Assembly: GCA_964567745.1 (NCBI GenBank)
Contig: CAZMNY010000004.1
Location: forward strand, 225,407 to 289,406
Direction: 5' to 3'
DNA length: 64,000 bases
DNA from: CAZMNY01 sp964567745
GTDB taxonomy: Bacteria; Planctomycetota; Planctomycetia; Pirellulales; Pirellulaceae
The translations under genes were made by a program, and so were the position numbers. The notes under the pieces were generated by a model. That model searched no databases. It saw only the letters and a list, made by a program, of their open reading frames with translations, and was not told where the DNA came from. Position 1 is the stretch's first letter, and each line of letters starts with the position of its first letter. Shown here piece after piece: positions 28,601 to 36,617 of this stretch.

Positions 28601-29653
28601 TTGTTGGATCGATTCGTCGGCTAGGAATTCGTCACCCAGTTTGGCGGAAATCAGCACGAGCCTGGGATCGGCAATCAGATCCAATGTCGAAAGCGGGCCG
28701 CCGCGAACGCGGACTTGCAGGTCGATGTTGGCTTCCAGACTGACTCGTCCCAATCGGTACTCCGCCTTTTGCACCACACCCAACTGTCTTTGACGAGGTT
28801 GACTGGCGTCGACGCTGAAGACTGAGAAACGCTGTTTGCCGCCAATGTCGATCGTCCACAGAACCGGGCTGTCTCCCCCGCTCGTATCGATCGCTTGACG
28901 GCGCACGATGCCGGCATCGGAACGAAGTTCAACGCCCGCCGGAGCCGTCAATTCCAACGTGGTGTTCAAGCTTGCCGGCAGTTCAAATTCGAACTCAGTT
29001 TCACCGACAGCATTTCTAACTCCTCGAAACGACCAATCGATCAGGAACTCGCCCCGACCCTCGACGCTCAGCCACGAGTTCCCGTCGGGGGCAGCTCCCC
29101 ATTCAGGCGGATTGAATTGTTCGTCGACAAAACGAGCGTTGCTGAGGGCAAGCGAAATTCGGCCCAGGGGCAACATTGCCGGCGAGTCCGCGCGAATCGA
29201 TTCGACCTTCAACTGGGCTTCGCCGTCGATCCACGTATCACCCTCCAGGTTCGCGCGATAGACAGCCGACTTGATTCGCGCCTCAATGGGCTTCGCGCGA
29301 TTCGCCAACTGAAGGCGTCGCCACTTTTCCAGAAACAGGTCCTTGCGAATCGGCACCATGTCCCGCACCAACTCGGCTTTTCGCTCGTCTGGAATCAGGA
29401 TTGGCCGAAACGACCTTGTCTGACCAGTTGATTCTGCGCCGCTGTCTATCGCTCGGTTTTCAGCTCCGGACAATCGAGTTGAACCATCGGCTGCTCCGTC
29501 GTTAGCCCCTGCGGCTTGACCTCGAGACGTTGCGTCAGGCGCTTGACCATCTTGTGGGCGACCGAAGCAGCTAGGTGATTGAGTCCATTGCGCGATGCAG
29601 ATGGCTATCGCGAAGCAAGGAATCATGCGTAGAGAATTCGACGGGCGACGCAT
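22664..29653 (-). CDS. Giant exported multi-module membrane protein, ~2,329 aa
   Basis: The function is unknown. The ATG at 29653 lies 4 nt after the upstream stop. An N-terminal signal segment (MIPCFAIAICIAQW) is followed by a low-complexity linker and then long beta-rich stretches. A cluster of hydrophobic helices lies near residues 1125-1250 (ALTLRVASRSYSLAIAAAMV, then VIAGLLIWAYAS). After it comes a second beta-rich part, and the C-terminus is again hydrophobic (LLAGFLLIAAIPILG, AIGLIWWACGPLPWIGLGLA). No catalytic motif or binding repeat is visible. Both halves look like the 1,139-aa neighbour: ectodomain ending in a transmembrane cluster. It may be a fused pair of such modules. Confidence 0.85.
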   Translation of the reverse strand: MRRPSNSLRMIPCFAIAICIAQWTQSPSCFGRPQDGQAPDATSRGQAAGANDGAADGSTRLSGAENRAIDSGAESTGQTRSFRPILIPDERKAELVRDMVPIRKDLFLEKWRRLQLANRAKPIEARIKSAVYRANLEGDTWIDGEAQLKVESIRADSPAMLPLGRISLALSNARFVDEQFNPPEWGAAPDGNSWLSVEGRGEFLIDWSFRGVRNAVGETEFEFELPASLNTTLELTAPAGVELRSDAGIVRRQAIDTSGGDSPVLWTIDIGGKQRFSVFSVDASQPRQRQLGVVQKAEYRLGRVSLEANIDLQVRVRGGPLSTLDLIADPRLVLISAKLGDEFLADESIQQLDQEGGERKWRINLPRPLRGQAGSIQLRAFSRLPLDESWSLPQIRVDANEWSATEVALELAPELELRRFEARQSHHHNVTRTAQGNLRLQFQHCQAAGEIDLVVGERRFDPSVESGLHLQLNPERIAAKLTADISTWQGELYALTVNPAPGWRILSVGTEPPEALMRDEFEWQSDSPFTVPFATPASKENPVRLLIDAVRDYPQSTKRIQIGESQVASFPGIASETRLIRVTGGENAQAVLSGDIEVARLAPGDLGEKQTQRLGGTEGVLFDGGSRAMQAIASLRRQDASFDVAVKTTIDVEEQRTRETYRATFTPNAMSLNEVVVRFNRGRASDVAWSIFGRPNGIVTSVREALADGDSGEQWRITLRQTMDEPFELIGQRDSSSGATVNEAALIDVVGAATQLSKIVVRSSDKTPLGLTPTGLEPSTIPPTSPGQYSLAQAAYRHESARTASLRIERLQGVAPGCWVWRMNTYASLEKNGVVGYQSVIQLENSGRSALSIGVPDNTIDWLVYVDDLEAAALKSGNTISVPLPDRRLRPTVVLRYRTRSRPIRWLGEVKLSAPKLDMAVLRRDWTVLLPPGFAEWPSGASWDWRERIFAGAPSRLLDSLRREQQRIRSYLLSQEEQPAIDSLAETLVQQPASFSELARNWSRRLNGLNQRVLVDSQSLAVATILPESLLPAQPQTMSSNEAGQWLERRGLMLRKTDGVWVLHAEAADDTGRGSTSAALTPLADWGRKTEGEQQVWDVSVTAPATRSNRRQLRFAETIEVTTSIYNRSTFAAWEWCAACIALALTLRVASRSYSLAIAAAMVLVALTLWAPPHLVFATRGALFGVAAAAAVRTIVRRYKPAEPPVDESESDSDSVTTRTASAVATASAVIAGLLIWAYASQSNGQQPESGNDVDRFGLPGDQPNVLIPAVPAGEKLEPFGDFCYVSPSLYRQLMEANSAEGGTGLNWLVRDAAYTMQVERQALSEVNVRMTISVRRAGAIVAPFPGPLVRSAFWDGRPVTFQSNESSVEFYASDLGLHELELVLEPELTDGAEPNYTIPAPPTSNATLTLNGTEKLSGIRSPSVRGSVRRLDVDRWTAQLGRVDRVEIGWQGLGQPADVRELEVDELYWLRVRPKSVSVEAQLQLRPLRNDVRQFSMLAEPDLQLLNIGREQGVESHESVAASDDWVLHRFVLEEPIEDERTVRLSFLWKGMGGVGRIPAPRLKVDARYVRDQRMALSVAQPLLWDLSRDDQWESLAPAEFASAWGDEGAPLSAFRAPRDEAPWMLHTRYPESTSTAQGEMVVVVENRKLICELSATFRASTTDRYQHRVLAPKNFRLTSASLIEDDRERPIQARLDQDGQLALFSEKPIASEHQLRLVGEIDRQGNRFELPTFGILDGQLTIDSVRVYRRPDVGPLRWIEFSGFDKTMPMGGGFSARHGRLEAVLLRNERPRKVAIQSSSRRRAAAQGVGVTSLTREQGQWIATSSFRVRVGKGSPMDVLRFEVPAEWTDLKLDPAWPFRMAPLPNANRKHLLVYPPSPIDNSAHLTIRGALSTAGEDRLRHAPEITPLDLRSAERYFVLPMRLENQRYVWEISGREKEPPAGLKPTLPEEGEYQSILAVGNSRATVQIVRQLAGDLKIQSADYRLRWRNKDEAYGVAQFDVDATGSQFCMLSAPVNVELLRVAVDGIEHHMVDSTRRGIAIRLGPEQLPQRISVVFVVRNAAEGFQQAPFLSDDRNNLLPCERTLWTIDAADQRSLKLTAVDSDAIHDETTHDLARLRLAVNMMQTVSARDTGATQDDLGVWFSTWASRVAQLQERLRKAAQRTDVASGELRSARGDEIRQAVEASEAIKEASAKRFSATTIRAIDSTDEISSAWELESAASTQHFHAGYADTQRAAIPVFAGTPESPSPAPHWLLAGFLLIAAIPILGAPALRAPREWFAAWPQTVLAAIGLIWWACGPLPWIGLGLALLMLASSLDSSWQATRR

Positions 29654-29657
29654 CGGG

Positions 29658-32600
29658 CTAACCCCCCGATTCAGACGTGGCATGAATCTGAGTTGTCACA
29701 GGTTGAGCGGGGCGCTGCTCATGAACCGTAGCGGGCGCGTCGGACGCAGGCGCCGGGCGCGCGCCATGGACTTCGACGCCGATCGTTCGCACTCGCCAGA
29801 ATGCCCACTTCAGTAAGCGAGCAAAGCAAAGGAAGGTCAGGCCGAGAAATCCAGCTTGCGCGGCGAGAACAGCGGGATTGGGAAATACGGTCGCCAGGCC
29901 CGCAATCACAACCGCCGCGATCAGAAAGAAAATGGATCGGCCAGCGCCTTGCAGGGACATCCATGCGAATCCGAGGCACAAAACGACACTCGCAACGAGG
30001 GCGACGAGCCAGCTCCGGCGTATCGTGCGAGCCTGAATTCTTGGCACTTCGCCGAGCGAGGAAAACAGATAGCGATTCGCGTCCCGAGGTCCTAGAAGTT
30101 CGCCGACGGTTGCGCCTGAAAGCTCGGCCATTTGTTGATGCGTCAGAGTTGTCTCGCGGCCAAACGTCATTCCTCGTCGACGCCAACTCATCTCGGCGGT
30201 CAACGTGCTTGGGTGCGAGAACAAATGTTCCTTTCGCGGCGTAATCAGCTCCCAATAGAATTCGTTGACGCGACTCGATTCGGTGACCGCAGGCATTTCA
30301 AAATCGATAGAGCCGATCGGCGAACGTCCCTTCGGAAACTCGTACCAAACTTCAATCAAGTGTTGTTTCCCCGACGCGTCCGGGAGGTCGAATCGAATCG
30401 TCTCATCAACCACTTCCAGTTCGTCGATCTTGAAGCCGTCCGCCGCGAGCATCAAATCCTGAGGACTCGTTGAGGCGTCTTTGGGAATGCGAATCGCCAA
30501 GACTTGATTCGGAGTCGAGACGCGAAACGCAGCTCGCTCTCGCCGCCCGTTTGGCGTCAACCACGATTGCACCCACATGCGTTCGACCGTGATCGATCCG
30601 CTAACTGCTTCGGCTGACCCGACGAGCAGCGTGACGGCGCCCGTCGGTTCGGAAGCGCCGTAGAGTTGTTCAAGTTTGCTATTGGATCGAGAAGCGGCTG
30701 ACGACGCTGACCAAATGCTTGAGTCCTCGGGAAGCTGCAGCCGAAGGTCGTCAGGATAAACGCAGCGAATGACGGCGGGAGTCGCTTTGATATCCGGAGC
30801 AACCGGGTTGGCTAGCGGAACGGACAGCTCTTGATTCGAATCGGGCCTGATCTCGGCGAGTGCAACTTCATAGGTGACCACAAGCGAAAAGTCGCCGATC
30901 ATACTTTCGGGAAACACGACGACAAATCCATCGGGAAGTTCTTCGAAGGCCAACGACTGCCCGTCGAGCTCCACTGTTAAACTGCCGTCCTCCATTGCCG
31001 ATGGCGGCAATGCGAATTGCAGGCGAGACACAGGCTCGTAGGAAACCTCGAGTCGCACGTTGTCGACAACCTTGACCACTTCCGATTCGAACGTGAGTGT
31101 CGCATTCGGCGAGGCGGCAATCGAGCGAGGTTGGACTTGTCGAGCGGCGTGAAAGGCCAGAGGCGTGGCGGGCGTTTCGCCTCGGAACGCGAACGGCGGC
31201 TGTTGTCGAGTTTTGAACATTTCGGGAAGCGAATCGATGTCGATGTTTTCCGTCCGCAGATTCGGCATCTTGTTCAAGTCTGGCGTCAATTGCACGTTGT
31301 TGGCTGCGCCCGCGATCACGAGCGGCGCTCGTACAACCAACGATAGCCCTGGCGAGAACTCACTGACTTGCGGCGAAGGAAGCGGCTGAATCAGTCCGTT
31401 ATCGCCCTGGTTCGATCGCTCGGCTCGGATAATGATCTCCGCGTCGCCCATGGGAGCGTCGCTGATCTTGGCGAGCGGAATCGTGAGCTTGCCATTCTCG
31501 ATTTCGAATTCACCATCGGAGTCGACAAGTCGCCCAGGAAGCAGCTCCTTGATCGTCCAACCCTGCAAAGGCAGTTCGAGATCCAAGGGACGGCCGTTTC
31601 CAAATCGGCAAAGCAGCCGCGCTTCTAGGTCGGTCTTTGTCGGCGACACGTCCAGCAAGTAGGTAGGGTCAATAACGACTCGAGTTGCTTTTGGTCGAAT
31701 TGCGATCTCGAGCGAACAGGGTTGATTGACGACCGTAAACCTCGCCGCGCCGCTCGGCAGGCTCGCGTTCTCGGGCGACGATCGATCGCGGCGCACGCTG
31801 CGTCCCGCGGTGGCGGCGACAACCCAAGCGTCGCCCGCCATCAATGCGATGTTTCCTGTTTGGTGCGCGTCAACAACCTCAAAGCCCCAAACGTCGACCG
31901 CTTGGCTATCGCCACCCTGCTTCAGAGTGATTTCACCTGCGAGGTGGATGCGCGGAGCGCGCTGAGCGGGAGTGTCGAGCTTGATGCGAACCATGCTCCG
32001 GCCGCTTTGGTCCGTGATCGGCTCGGAAACAACGTAGCCGGTTGGTCGCCGTGGCGAGAGTTTCAGACCTTGTGGCAGCCGCACATCGAATTCGGACAGT
32101 TCGCCGCGAGCTGCTCTGGCTTCGACGGCCGCGTCGATTCGAATCAAGAACTGGTTTTCAACTCGAACGTTTAGCGTTGTGTCCGCGAACACAAGTGGTT
32201 TGACGTTTCGCGCGGGCGCGTCGGCTTTGGCCCAACGAATCTCTAGATTTCCGCCTCGGCTATCGATGACCGCACGCGTCTTGTTGCCGGTTTGGCGTCG
32301 AGTTGTCACCGTGCTCCGGCGATCGCTTAGCGATACCGCTGCGCGAGCGACGGGAACATCTAGCTGAATCCGCGAAGGCGCATAGGGCAACGCGAGAGAT
32401 AGACTCGATGCGTCTTCAAAACGCTCGACCGGGGCCGCCGCCTTCACAGTGAAGTTGTGTTTCGAATTGGCTTTGGCCGCCATCCAGCAAACATACGACT
32501 TGCCGTCAAAGACGACGAACTGCTTGCCGTCTCCGCGATACTGGATGTCAGGACGAATAATTCCGCCGAGTTGCAGTGAAATCGGAGCGGGCTCGACGGC

Positions 32601-33077
32601 ATCCACAAGGACTTCGACTTCAAACTGAATTGTTAGGTCAACGACTTGGTTTCTAACCTCACCGCGCACGTCGACCGATCGCACAAGATACTTTGGCGCC
32701 GTGTTCTGCTGTCGAAGACCCTGCTTTAAGTTGTAGTACTCTTGAATGTCCTCGTACTTGATGTTCGAAGCGAGCACGAGCTGATTGTCTTCGGTGATGA
32801 AATAGAAGAGCGGCGCTTTACCCGCGTTGGCTATTTCCGCCTCCAATGGACTCGACTTTGCCGGGTCCGTCTTGCTCGGCTTCCCCTGCTCAGAATCGGG
32901 TTTGTCCTGGCCGGCTTTCTTGGGGCCACCGTCGGGCGCCTTCGTCTGGCCAGCGCGCGCAGCGGTGCCTACGCCATCGGTTTTCGATGGCGGTTCAGCC
33001 TGAGCCCATGCATTCGATGGAATCGAACACGTCAGGCCGAGTAGAACGAGAATCAGCCAAAAGGAAAGGCGAGTCAC
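29658..33077 (-). CDS. Large exported membrane protein, 1,139 aa
   Basis: The function is unknown. A clear signal peptide (LSFWLILVLLGLTC, cleavage near residue 25) precedes a Lys/Pro/Asp-rich linker (about 26-80), then about 900 residues of beta-rich sequence without recognisable catalytic motifs, then two or three hydrophobic helices (WLVALVASVVLCLGFAWM, IFFLIAAVVIAGLATVF) and a Pro/Ala-rich tail. The layout implies a large extracytoplasmic domain anchored at the C-terminus. The gene starts the unit, and the 2,329-aa gene follows 4 nt after its stop, so the two proteins probably work together. Confidence 0.85.
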   Translation of the reverse strand: MTRLSFWLILVLLGLTCSIPSNAWAQAEPPSKTDGVGTAARAGQTKAPDGGPKKAGQDKPDSEQGKPSKTDPAKSSPLEAEIANAGKAPLFYFITEDNQLVLASNIKYEDIQEYYNLKQGLRQQNTAPKYLVRSVDVRGEVRNQVVDLTIQFEVEVLVDAVEPAPISLQLGGIIRPDIQYRGDGKQFVVFDGKSYVCWMAAKANSKHNFTVKAAAPVERFEDASSLSLALPYAPSRIQLDVPVARAAVSLSDRRSTVTTRRQTGNKTRAVIDSRGGNLEIRWAKADAPARNVKPLVFADTTLNVRVENQFLIRIDAAVEARAARGELSEFDVRLPQGLKLSPRRPTGYVVSEPITDQSGRSMVRIKLDTPAQRAPRIHLAGEITLKQGGDSQAVDVWGFEVVDAHQTGNIALMAGDAWVVAATAGRSVRRDRSSPENASLPSGAARFTVVNQPCSLEIAIRPKATRVVIDPTYLLDVSPTKTDLEARLLCRFGNGRPLDLELPLQGWTIKELLPGRLVDSDGEFEIENGKLTIPLAKISDAPMGDAEIIIRAERSNQGDNGLIQPLPSPQVSEFSPGLSLVVRAPLVIAGAANNVQLTPDLNKMPNLRTENIDIDSLPEMFKTRQQPPFAFRGETPATPLAFHAARQVQPRSIAASPNATLTFESEVVKVVDNVRLEVSYEPVSRLQFALPPSAMEDGSLTVELDGQSLAFEELPDGFVVVFPESMIGDFSLVVTYEVALAEIRPDSNQELSVPLANPVAPDIKATPAVIRCVYPDDLRLQLPEDSSIWSASSAASRSNSKLEQLYGASEPTGAVTLLVGSAEAVSGSITVERMWVQSWLTPNGRRERAAFRVSTPNQVLAIRIPKDASTSPQDLMLAADGFKIDELEVVDETIRFDLPDASGKQHLIEVWYEFPKGRSPIGSIDFEMPAVTESSRVNEFYWELITPRKEHLFSHPSTLTAEMSWRRRGMTFGRETTLTHQQMAELSGATVGELLGPRDANRYLFSSLGEVPRIQARTIRRSWLVALVASVVLCLGFAWMSLQGAGRSIFFLIAAVVIAGLATVFPNPAVLAAQAGFLGLTFLCFARLLKWAFWRVRTIGVEVHGARPAPASDAPATVHEQRPAQPVTTQIHATSESGG

Positions 33078-33276
33078 GGCACTTCACACGTTTCGTAAGG
33101 ATCGAGGAAACGCGCCATAGAGAAGTGAAAAATAGAGATGGACGTGATCTCTCTAGTTTAGGCACCCATGCCCCTAAAATAAAGAAAATCCCGAGCCGAC
33201 GAGGCCCGAATCAAGGCGTTGTTTCTCCGCTGACTCCGCGCAGCCAATCAGCAAAACGGCATAATTCCTACATCCG

Positions 33277-34050
33277 TTACAAAAGGCGACGAAGCGACGT
33301 GTGTAGTTCCGGCGTGCTCGCCGCGACAAATCGGGGGTCTTTCAGATCAAACGGCCCGCCTCCGATGTCGCAGATTTCGGCACCCGCCTCGGTGACCAGC
33401 AGGCACCCCGCGGCCACATCCCAAGGTTTGACGCTCGTCGCCCAATAGCCGTCAAGCCGGCCGCAGGCGACGTAGGCCATGTTGAGCGCCGCAGAGCCGA
33501 GTCGTCGCAAGGCCTGACATTCGTAGAGCACGCGAACAAAACGGTCGATCTCCTGTGAATCCTCCGGCACCGACGGCGAGAAACTGGCCGCCAACAGCGA
33601 TTGTCGAAGCTGAGACTCGTCACTGCTACGAATTGGCACTCCATTGAGCGATGCCCCAGCCCCCCGTTCAGCCGCAAAGCACTCGTCCAGACTTGGGTCG
33701 TATACGACGCCGGCGACGGGCTCGCCATTGAGGCACAACGCGACGGAAACCGCGAAAGCCGGCATTCGGTGGACGTAGTTGGTGGTACCGTCGAGCGGAT
33801 CGACAATCCAGCAGTACCCGTCCAGCACGCCCTCCAGGTCGGCTGGCAACCCGTCCTCTTCACCGACAAATCGGTGCGATGGGTAGGCCGATATGACCAC
33901 CTTCCTGATCGCCTCTTGAGACGCCAAATCGGCTTCGGTCACGAGGTCCTTGGGGCCCTTTTCCGTTGCGCTAAACTTGTCTCGCCAAGCCATCAATTCG
34001 ACTGCGCCTGTTCGAGCGGCCTTTTCGCAAATCTCTATGAAATCAGGCAT
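33277..34050 (-). CDS. suhB: Inositol monophosphatase family protein
   Basis: A Mg-dependent phosphatase for inositol-1-phosphate or related substrates. The 257-aa product has the metal-binding GEED (63-66), VDPLDGTTN (83-91) and the C-terminal WDVAAGCLLVTEAGAE. These are the three signature regions of the family. The symbol suhB marks the family; whether it acts on inositol phosphate, a sugar phosphate or PAP cannot be told. Confidence 0.9.
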   Translation of the reverse strand: MPDFIEICEKAARTGAVELMAWRDKFSATEKGPKDLVTEADLASQEAIRKVVISAYPSHRFVGEEDGLPADLEGVLDGYCWIVDPLDGTTNYVHRMPAFAVSVALCLNGEPVAGVVYDPSLDECFAAERGAGASLNGVPIRSSDESQLRQSLLAASFSPSVPEDSQEIDRFVRVLYECQALRRLGSAALNMAYVACGRLDGYWATSVKPWDVAAGCLLVTEAGAEICDIGGGPFDLKDPRFVAASTPELHTSLRRLL

Positions 34051-34229
34051 TGTGCCGATTCGCTGGTCTGTTTCAGGGGTTACTTCGGAAAGGCCTTGAT
34101 TATATCAAGGCTGTGCAGGATGCCCATTGGACCGCCAAAATCACATGAGCTCGCGAGGACGGACGCCGGCCGCATCCCGTTCCGATTGACCCTCAATCGC
34201 GAGCCGTATTGCACAGGAGTGGGTTCTAC

Positions 34230-34473
34230 TGGTCAAAAAGGGGGCTGAGGCGAAATTCCAGGGTCGCAGGAGTTGATGCGCGTCCAGAATTTCCCTTAAT
34301 ACAGAGGCAGGGAATTTCGGTCCGACAATTATGGACAATGAGCCTCACTTTGGTATGATCAGAGGAAGCCAAAGGAATTTTTGGAATTATATTGTTCATA
34401 CCTGCGGATTTTCATTTGGCCTCTTCTCTGTTCCGGCCCCGTCGTTTCGCTCTGCGAGCGGCGGGGTTTTTTT
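34230..34473 (+). ncRNA. Possible structured RNA ending in an intrinsic terminator
   Basis: The stretch has nested inverted repeats: CGAAATTCC near 34253 pairs perfectly with GGAATTTCG near 34313, and GAATTTCCCT pairs with AGGGAATTTC with one mismatch. It ends with a GC-rich hairpin and a run of seven T. No convincing ORF lies between 34051 and the gene at 34539, so a plus-strand terminator here must end either a small RNA or an attenuated leader. No Rfam family is recognised. Confidence 0.3.
34436..34473 (+). terminator. Intrinsic terminator
   Basis: CCCCGTCG (from 34437) pairs with CGGCGGGG (ending 34466), extended inward by further pairs around a short loop, and is followed directly by seven T (34467-34473). 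It points to plus-strand transcription, but no gene lies directly upstream on that strand, and the next gene starts 65 nt further on. Confidence 0.7.
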
Positions 34474-34538
34474 ATTGCCTTGTCGGCGAACTGGACACCT
34501 TTCTGATTCATCGACTCTGTTCGTCTCGACTCTGACAA

Positions 34539-35264
34539 ATGACAACCGGCTGGACAATCGACGACGGGCAAGCCGTCTTCCGCCACGGCGAACATCGGCT
34601 CGCCTTTGAAATAGCTCGACCGCAACTTGGCCTAACTTACTCCCGTCAAGCCGTCTCTTATGCTCCAATGCTGAGCATCCACTTGCCTGGCGAACTCGAA
34701 TCTGAATCCGAATCCGAATCCGAATCCGAATCCGTAGCCGACTGTTACGCGCGACGCGACGACTTGGTTGTGACTTACCACCAAGGAAAACTGCGCACCG
34801 TACAACCTCAGATTCGTATTGGTGTTCTCGAGGCGGCTAGCGACTTTGTCGTGCAATTGATCATCTCGATGCAAACCGACTTGCTCGAAAGCGAACCTGG
34901 TACACGGGTCGTCTCGGCTTTTGAAGGCGGCGAACTGCTGATGCGTTGCGCAGACGCTTGGCGTTCGACTGCAGAGCCCGGTGATTCGCACACCAATGCG
35001 TTTCTCCATCGTCCGGCCGACCTTCGCTCTGCCGATTCTGATTGCAGCTTCTTTCAGCTACTTCATTCATCGGACTTGTCCTCGTCGGTTCAAGGCCACA
35101 GTCCGCTGCGAGCCGAATTTCAGCTTCTGAGCGAATCGCTCGAGAAAGGTGTCATTCGACGAGCTCGAATTATGGCTGGCTGGATTAGCTCGAAGGGCGA
35201 TCTGGAAACGGCCGATCGCTACTCGCGCCAGTTGGCCGAAGCGTCACCGCCGCTGGCCACATGA
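34539..35264 (+). CDS. Hypothetical protein with ES-repeat, 241 aa
   Basis: A soluble protein of unknown function. The N-terminal 50 residues form a beta-like region (GWTIDDGQAVFRHGEHRLAF). A run of Glu-Ser dipeptides at residues 54-65 is encoded by a hexanucleotide repeat. The C-terminal part is helical (SLEKGVIRRARIMAGWISSK). No signal peptide. The ATG has no good ribosome binding site. It lies just after a plus-strand terminator, which may regulate it by attenuation. Gene reality is likely from length and composition. Confidence 0.6.
   Translation: MTTGWTIDDGQAVFRHGEHRLAFEIARPQLGLTYSRQAVSYAPMLSIHLPGELESESESESESESVADCYARRDDLVVTYHQGKLRTVQPQIRIGVLEAASDFVVQLIISMQTDLLESEPGTRVVSAFEGGELLMRCADAWRSTAEPGDSHTNAFLHRPADLRSADSDCSFFQLLHSSDLSSSVQGHSPLRAEFQLLSESLEKGVIRRARIMAGWISSKGDLETADRYSRQLAEASPPLAT
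34698..34733 (+). repeat. Hexanucleotide repeat coding Glu-Ser
   Basis: Six copies of GAATCC (the first reads GAATCT) in frame, giving ESESESESESES. Being a multiple of three, length changes would keep the frame and alter only the linker length. Confidence 0.95.
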
Positions 35265-35356
35265 ATTGACGCGCGGGCTCGACGAGCGAAAATGATTTTG
35301 CTCGAAGCCGCGATTGGCTCGGCACTGTAAGCAATTGATCTAGAGTTAGAGTTGCA

Positions 35357-36040
35357 ATGGAATCGAAACGTATCGTCATCACTGGTGTGAGTCGCGGACT
35401 TGGCCGCGCGTTAACAAGCGAGTTCGTTCAGCAGGGGCACGTTGTTGTTGGATGTGGTCGATCGGCCGAGGCGATACAAGAGATGTCGCGACGCCACCCG
35501 TCGCCAAGTCGTTTCGACGTCGTCGACGTGAGCGACTTCGAGTCCGTTCAAAAATGGGCTGATGACGTTCTCAAACAGGGTCCGGCCGATCTGTTGATAA
35601 ACAACGCCGCGACAATCAATCCGAATGCCGAGCTTTGGGAAACCGACGTCGACACTTTCGCCCAGGTCGTCGACATCAACATCAAGGGCGTGTTTCATGT
35701 CGTTCGAGCTTACACCCCGTCGATGATTGCTCGGGGCGAGGGCGTCATCGTCAATCTCAGCTCAACCTGGGGGCGTTCCGTTTCGCCTCAAGTGGCACCC
35801 TATTGCGCGACGAAGTGGGCAGTCGAAGGCATGACTCGAGCGCTGGCCAGCGAATTGCCTCACGGCCTGGCTGCGATTCCGCTCAATCCAGGAATTATCC
35901 ACACTGACATGCTGGAAAGCTGTTTCGGACCGTCCGCGTCGGCTTATCCCAGTCCAGAAGATTGGGCGCGAAAGGCGGCTCCGTTTCTTCTCGAATTAGG
36001 TCCGCACGACAATGGCGACCCGTTGACCGCGCCCAGCTAG
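35357..36040 (+). CDS. Short-chain dehydrogenase/reductase
   Basis: An NAD(P)-dependent oxidoreductase of the classical SDR family. The cofactor loop TGVSRGLGRAL is at 9-19, the structural NNAAT at 82-86, and the catalytic triad Ser135/136, Tyr149 and Lys153 in YCATK. The 227-aa length is on the short side but complete. The substrate cannot be told. The release-factor-like gene follows after 31 bp. Confidence 0.93.
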   Translation: MESKRIVITGVSRGLGRALTSEFVQQGHVVVGCGRSAEAIQEMSRRHPSPSRFDVVDVSDFESVQKWADDVLKQGPADLLINNAATINPNAELWETDVDTFAQVVDINIKGVFHVVRAYTPSMIARGEGVIVNLSSTWGRSVSPQVAPYCATKWAVEGMTRALASELPHGLAAIPLNPGIIHTDMLESCFGPSASAYPSPEDWARKAAPFLLELGPHDNGDPLTAPS

Positions 36041-36071
36041 CTCAAGCAAACGTCGCGATATAGACAAAGCC

Positions 36072-36590
36072 ATGACGACGAGCCCCAACGCACCGACGCG
36101 GCATCCCGCTTCACTCGAAATCGAAACGTTGCTGAAGGCGTGCGAAGTGCGACGCGGAAGACGCTCTGGCCCCGGCGGTCAGCATCGCAACAAAGTCGAA
36201 ACGGCCATTACGATTACCCATTCGCCTTCGCTCGTTACCGGTGAAGCGACCGAGCGACGCAGTCAGAAACAGAACCAAGTCGTCGCCATCGCGCGGCTCC
36301 GGGTTAACTTGGCGTTAAAAATCCGCGTGCCTTCAGAGGCCCCTCCCAGCGAGTTATGGAAGTTGCGTTGTCGCGGCCGGCGAATACGAGTGGCGGCCGA
36401 CCACGATGATTTCGCGACCCTGCTTGCCGAAGCGCTCGACGTGATTCACGATTCCGAATCCGTGTCCGACGCTGCGGAGACGCTTAGAGTCAGCTCGACT
36501 CAACTCGTCAAATTGTTGAAGGTCGACCGGCGAGGTCTGGAAATCGTCAACGCCGCGCGAGTCGCTGTTGGCGAGCGGCCGCTAAAGTGA
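36072..36590 (+). CDS. Release-factor-like peptidyl-tRNA hydrolase (RF-1 domain only)
   Basis: The 172-aa product has the catalytic GGQ of class I release factors in RRSGPGGQHRNKVETA (residues 31-46) but not the codon-recognition domain. It therefore resembles the ArfB/YaeJ, RFH and PrfH-like group that frees stalled ribosomes or hydrolyses peptidyl-tRNA. ArfB itself is about 140 aa with a basic C-tail; here the C-terminus (DAAETLRVSSTQLVKLLK) looks more like a small helical DNA- or RNA-binding domain. The exact role is uncertain. Confidence 0.8.
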   Translation: MTTSPNAPTRHPASLEIETLLKACEVRRGRRSGPGGQHRNKVETAITITHSPSLVTGEATERRSQKQNQVVAIARLRVNLALKIRVPSEAPPSELWKLRCRGRRIRVAADHDDFATLLAEALDVIHDSESVSDAAETLRVSSTQLVKLLKVDRRGLEIVNAARVAVGERPLK

Positions 36591-36617
36591 CGGCGCGCCG
36601 CCCACGCGCCCTATCAG

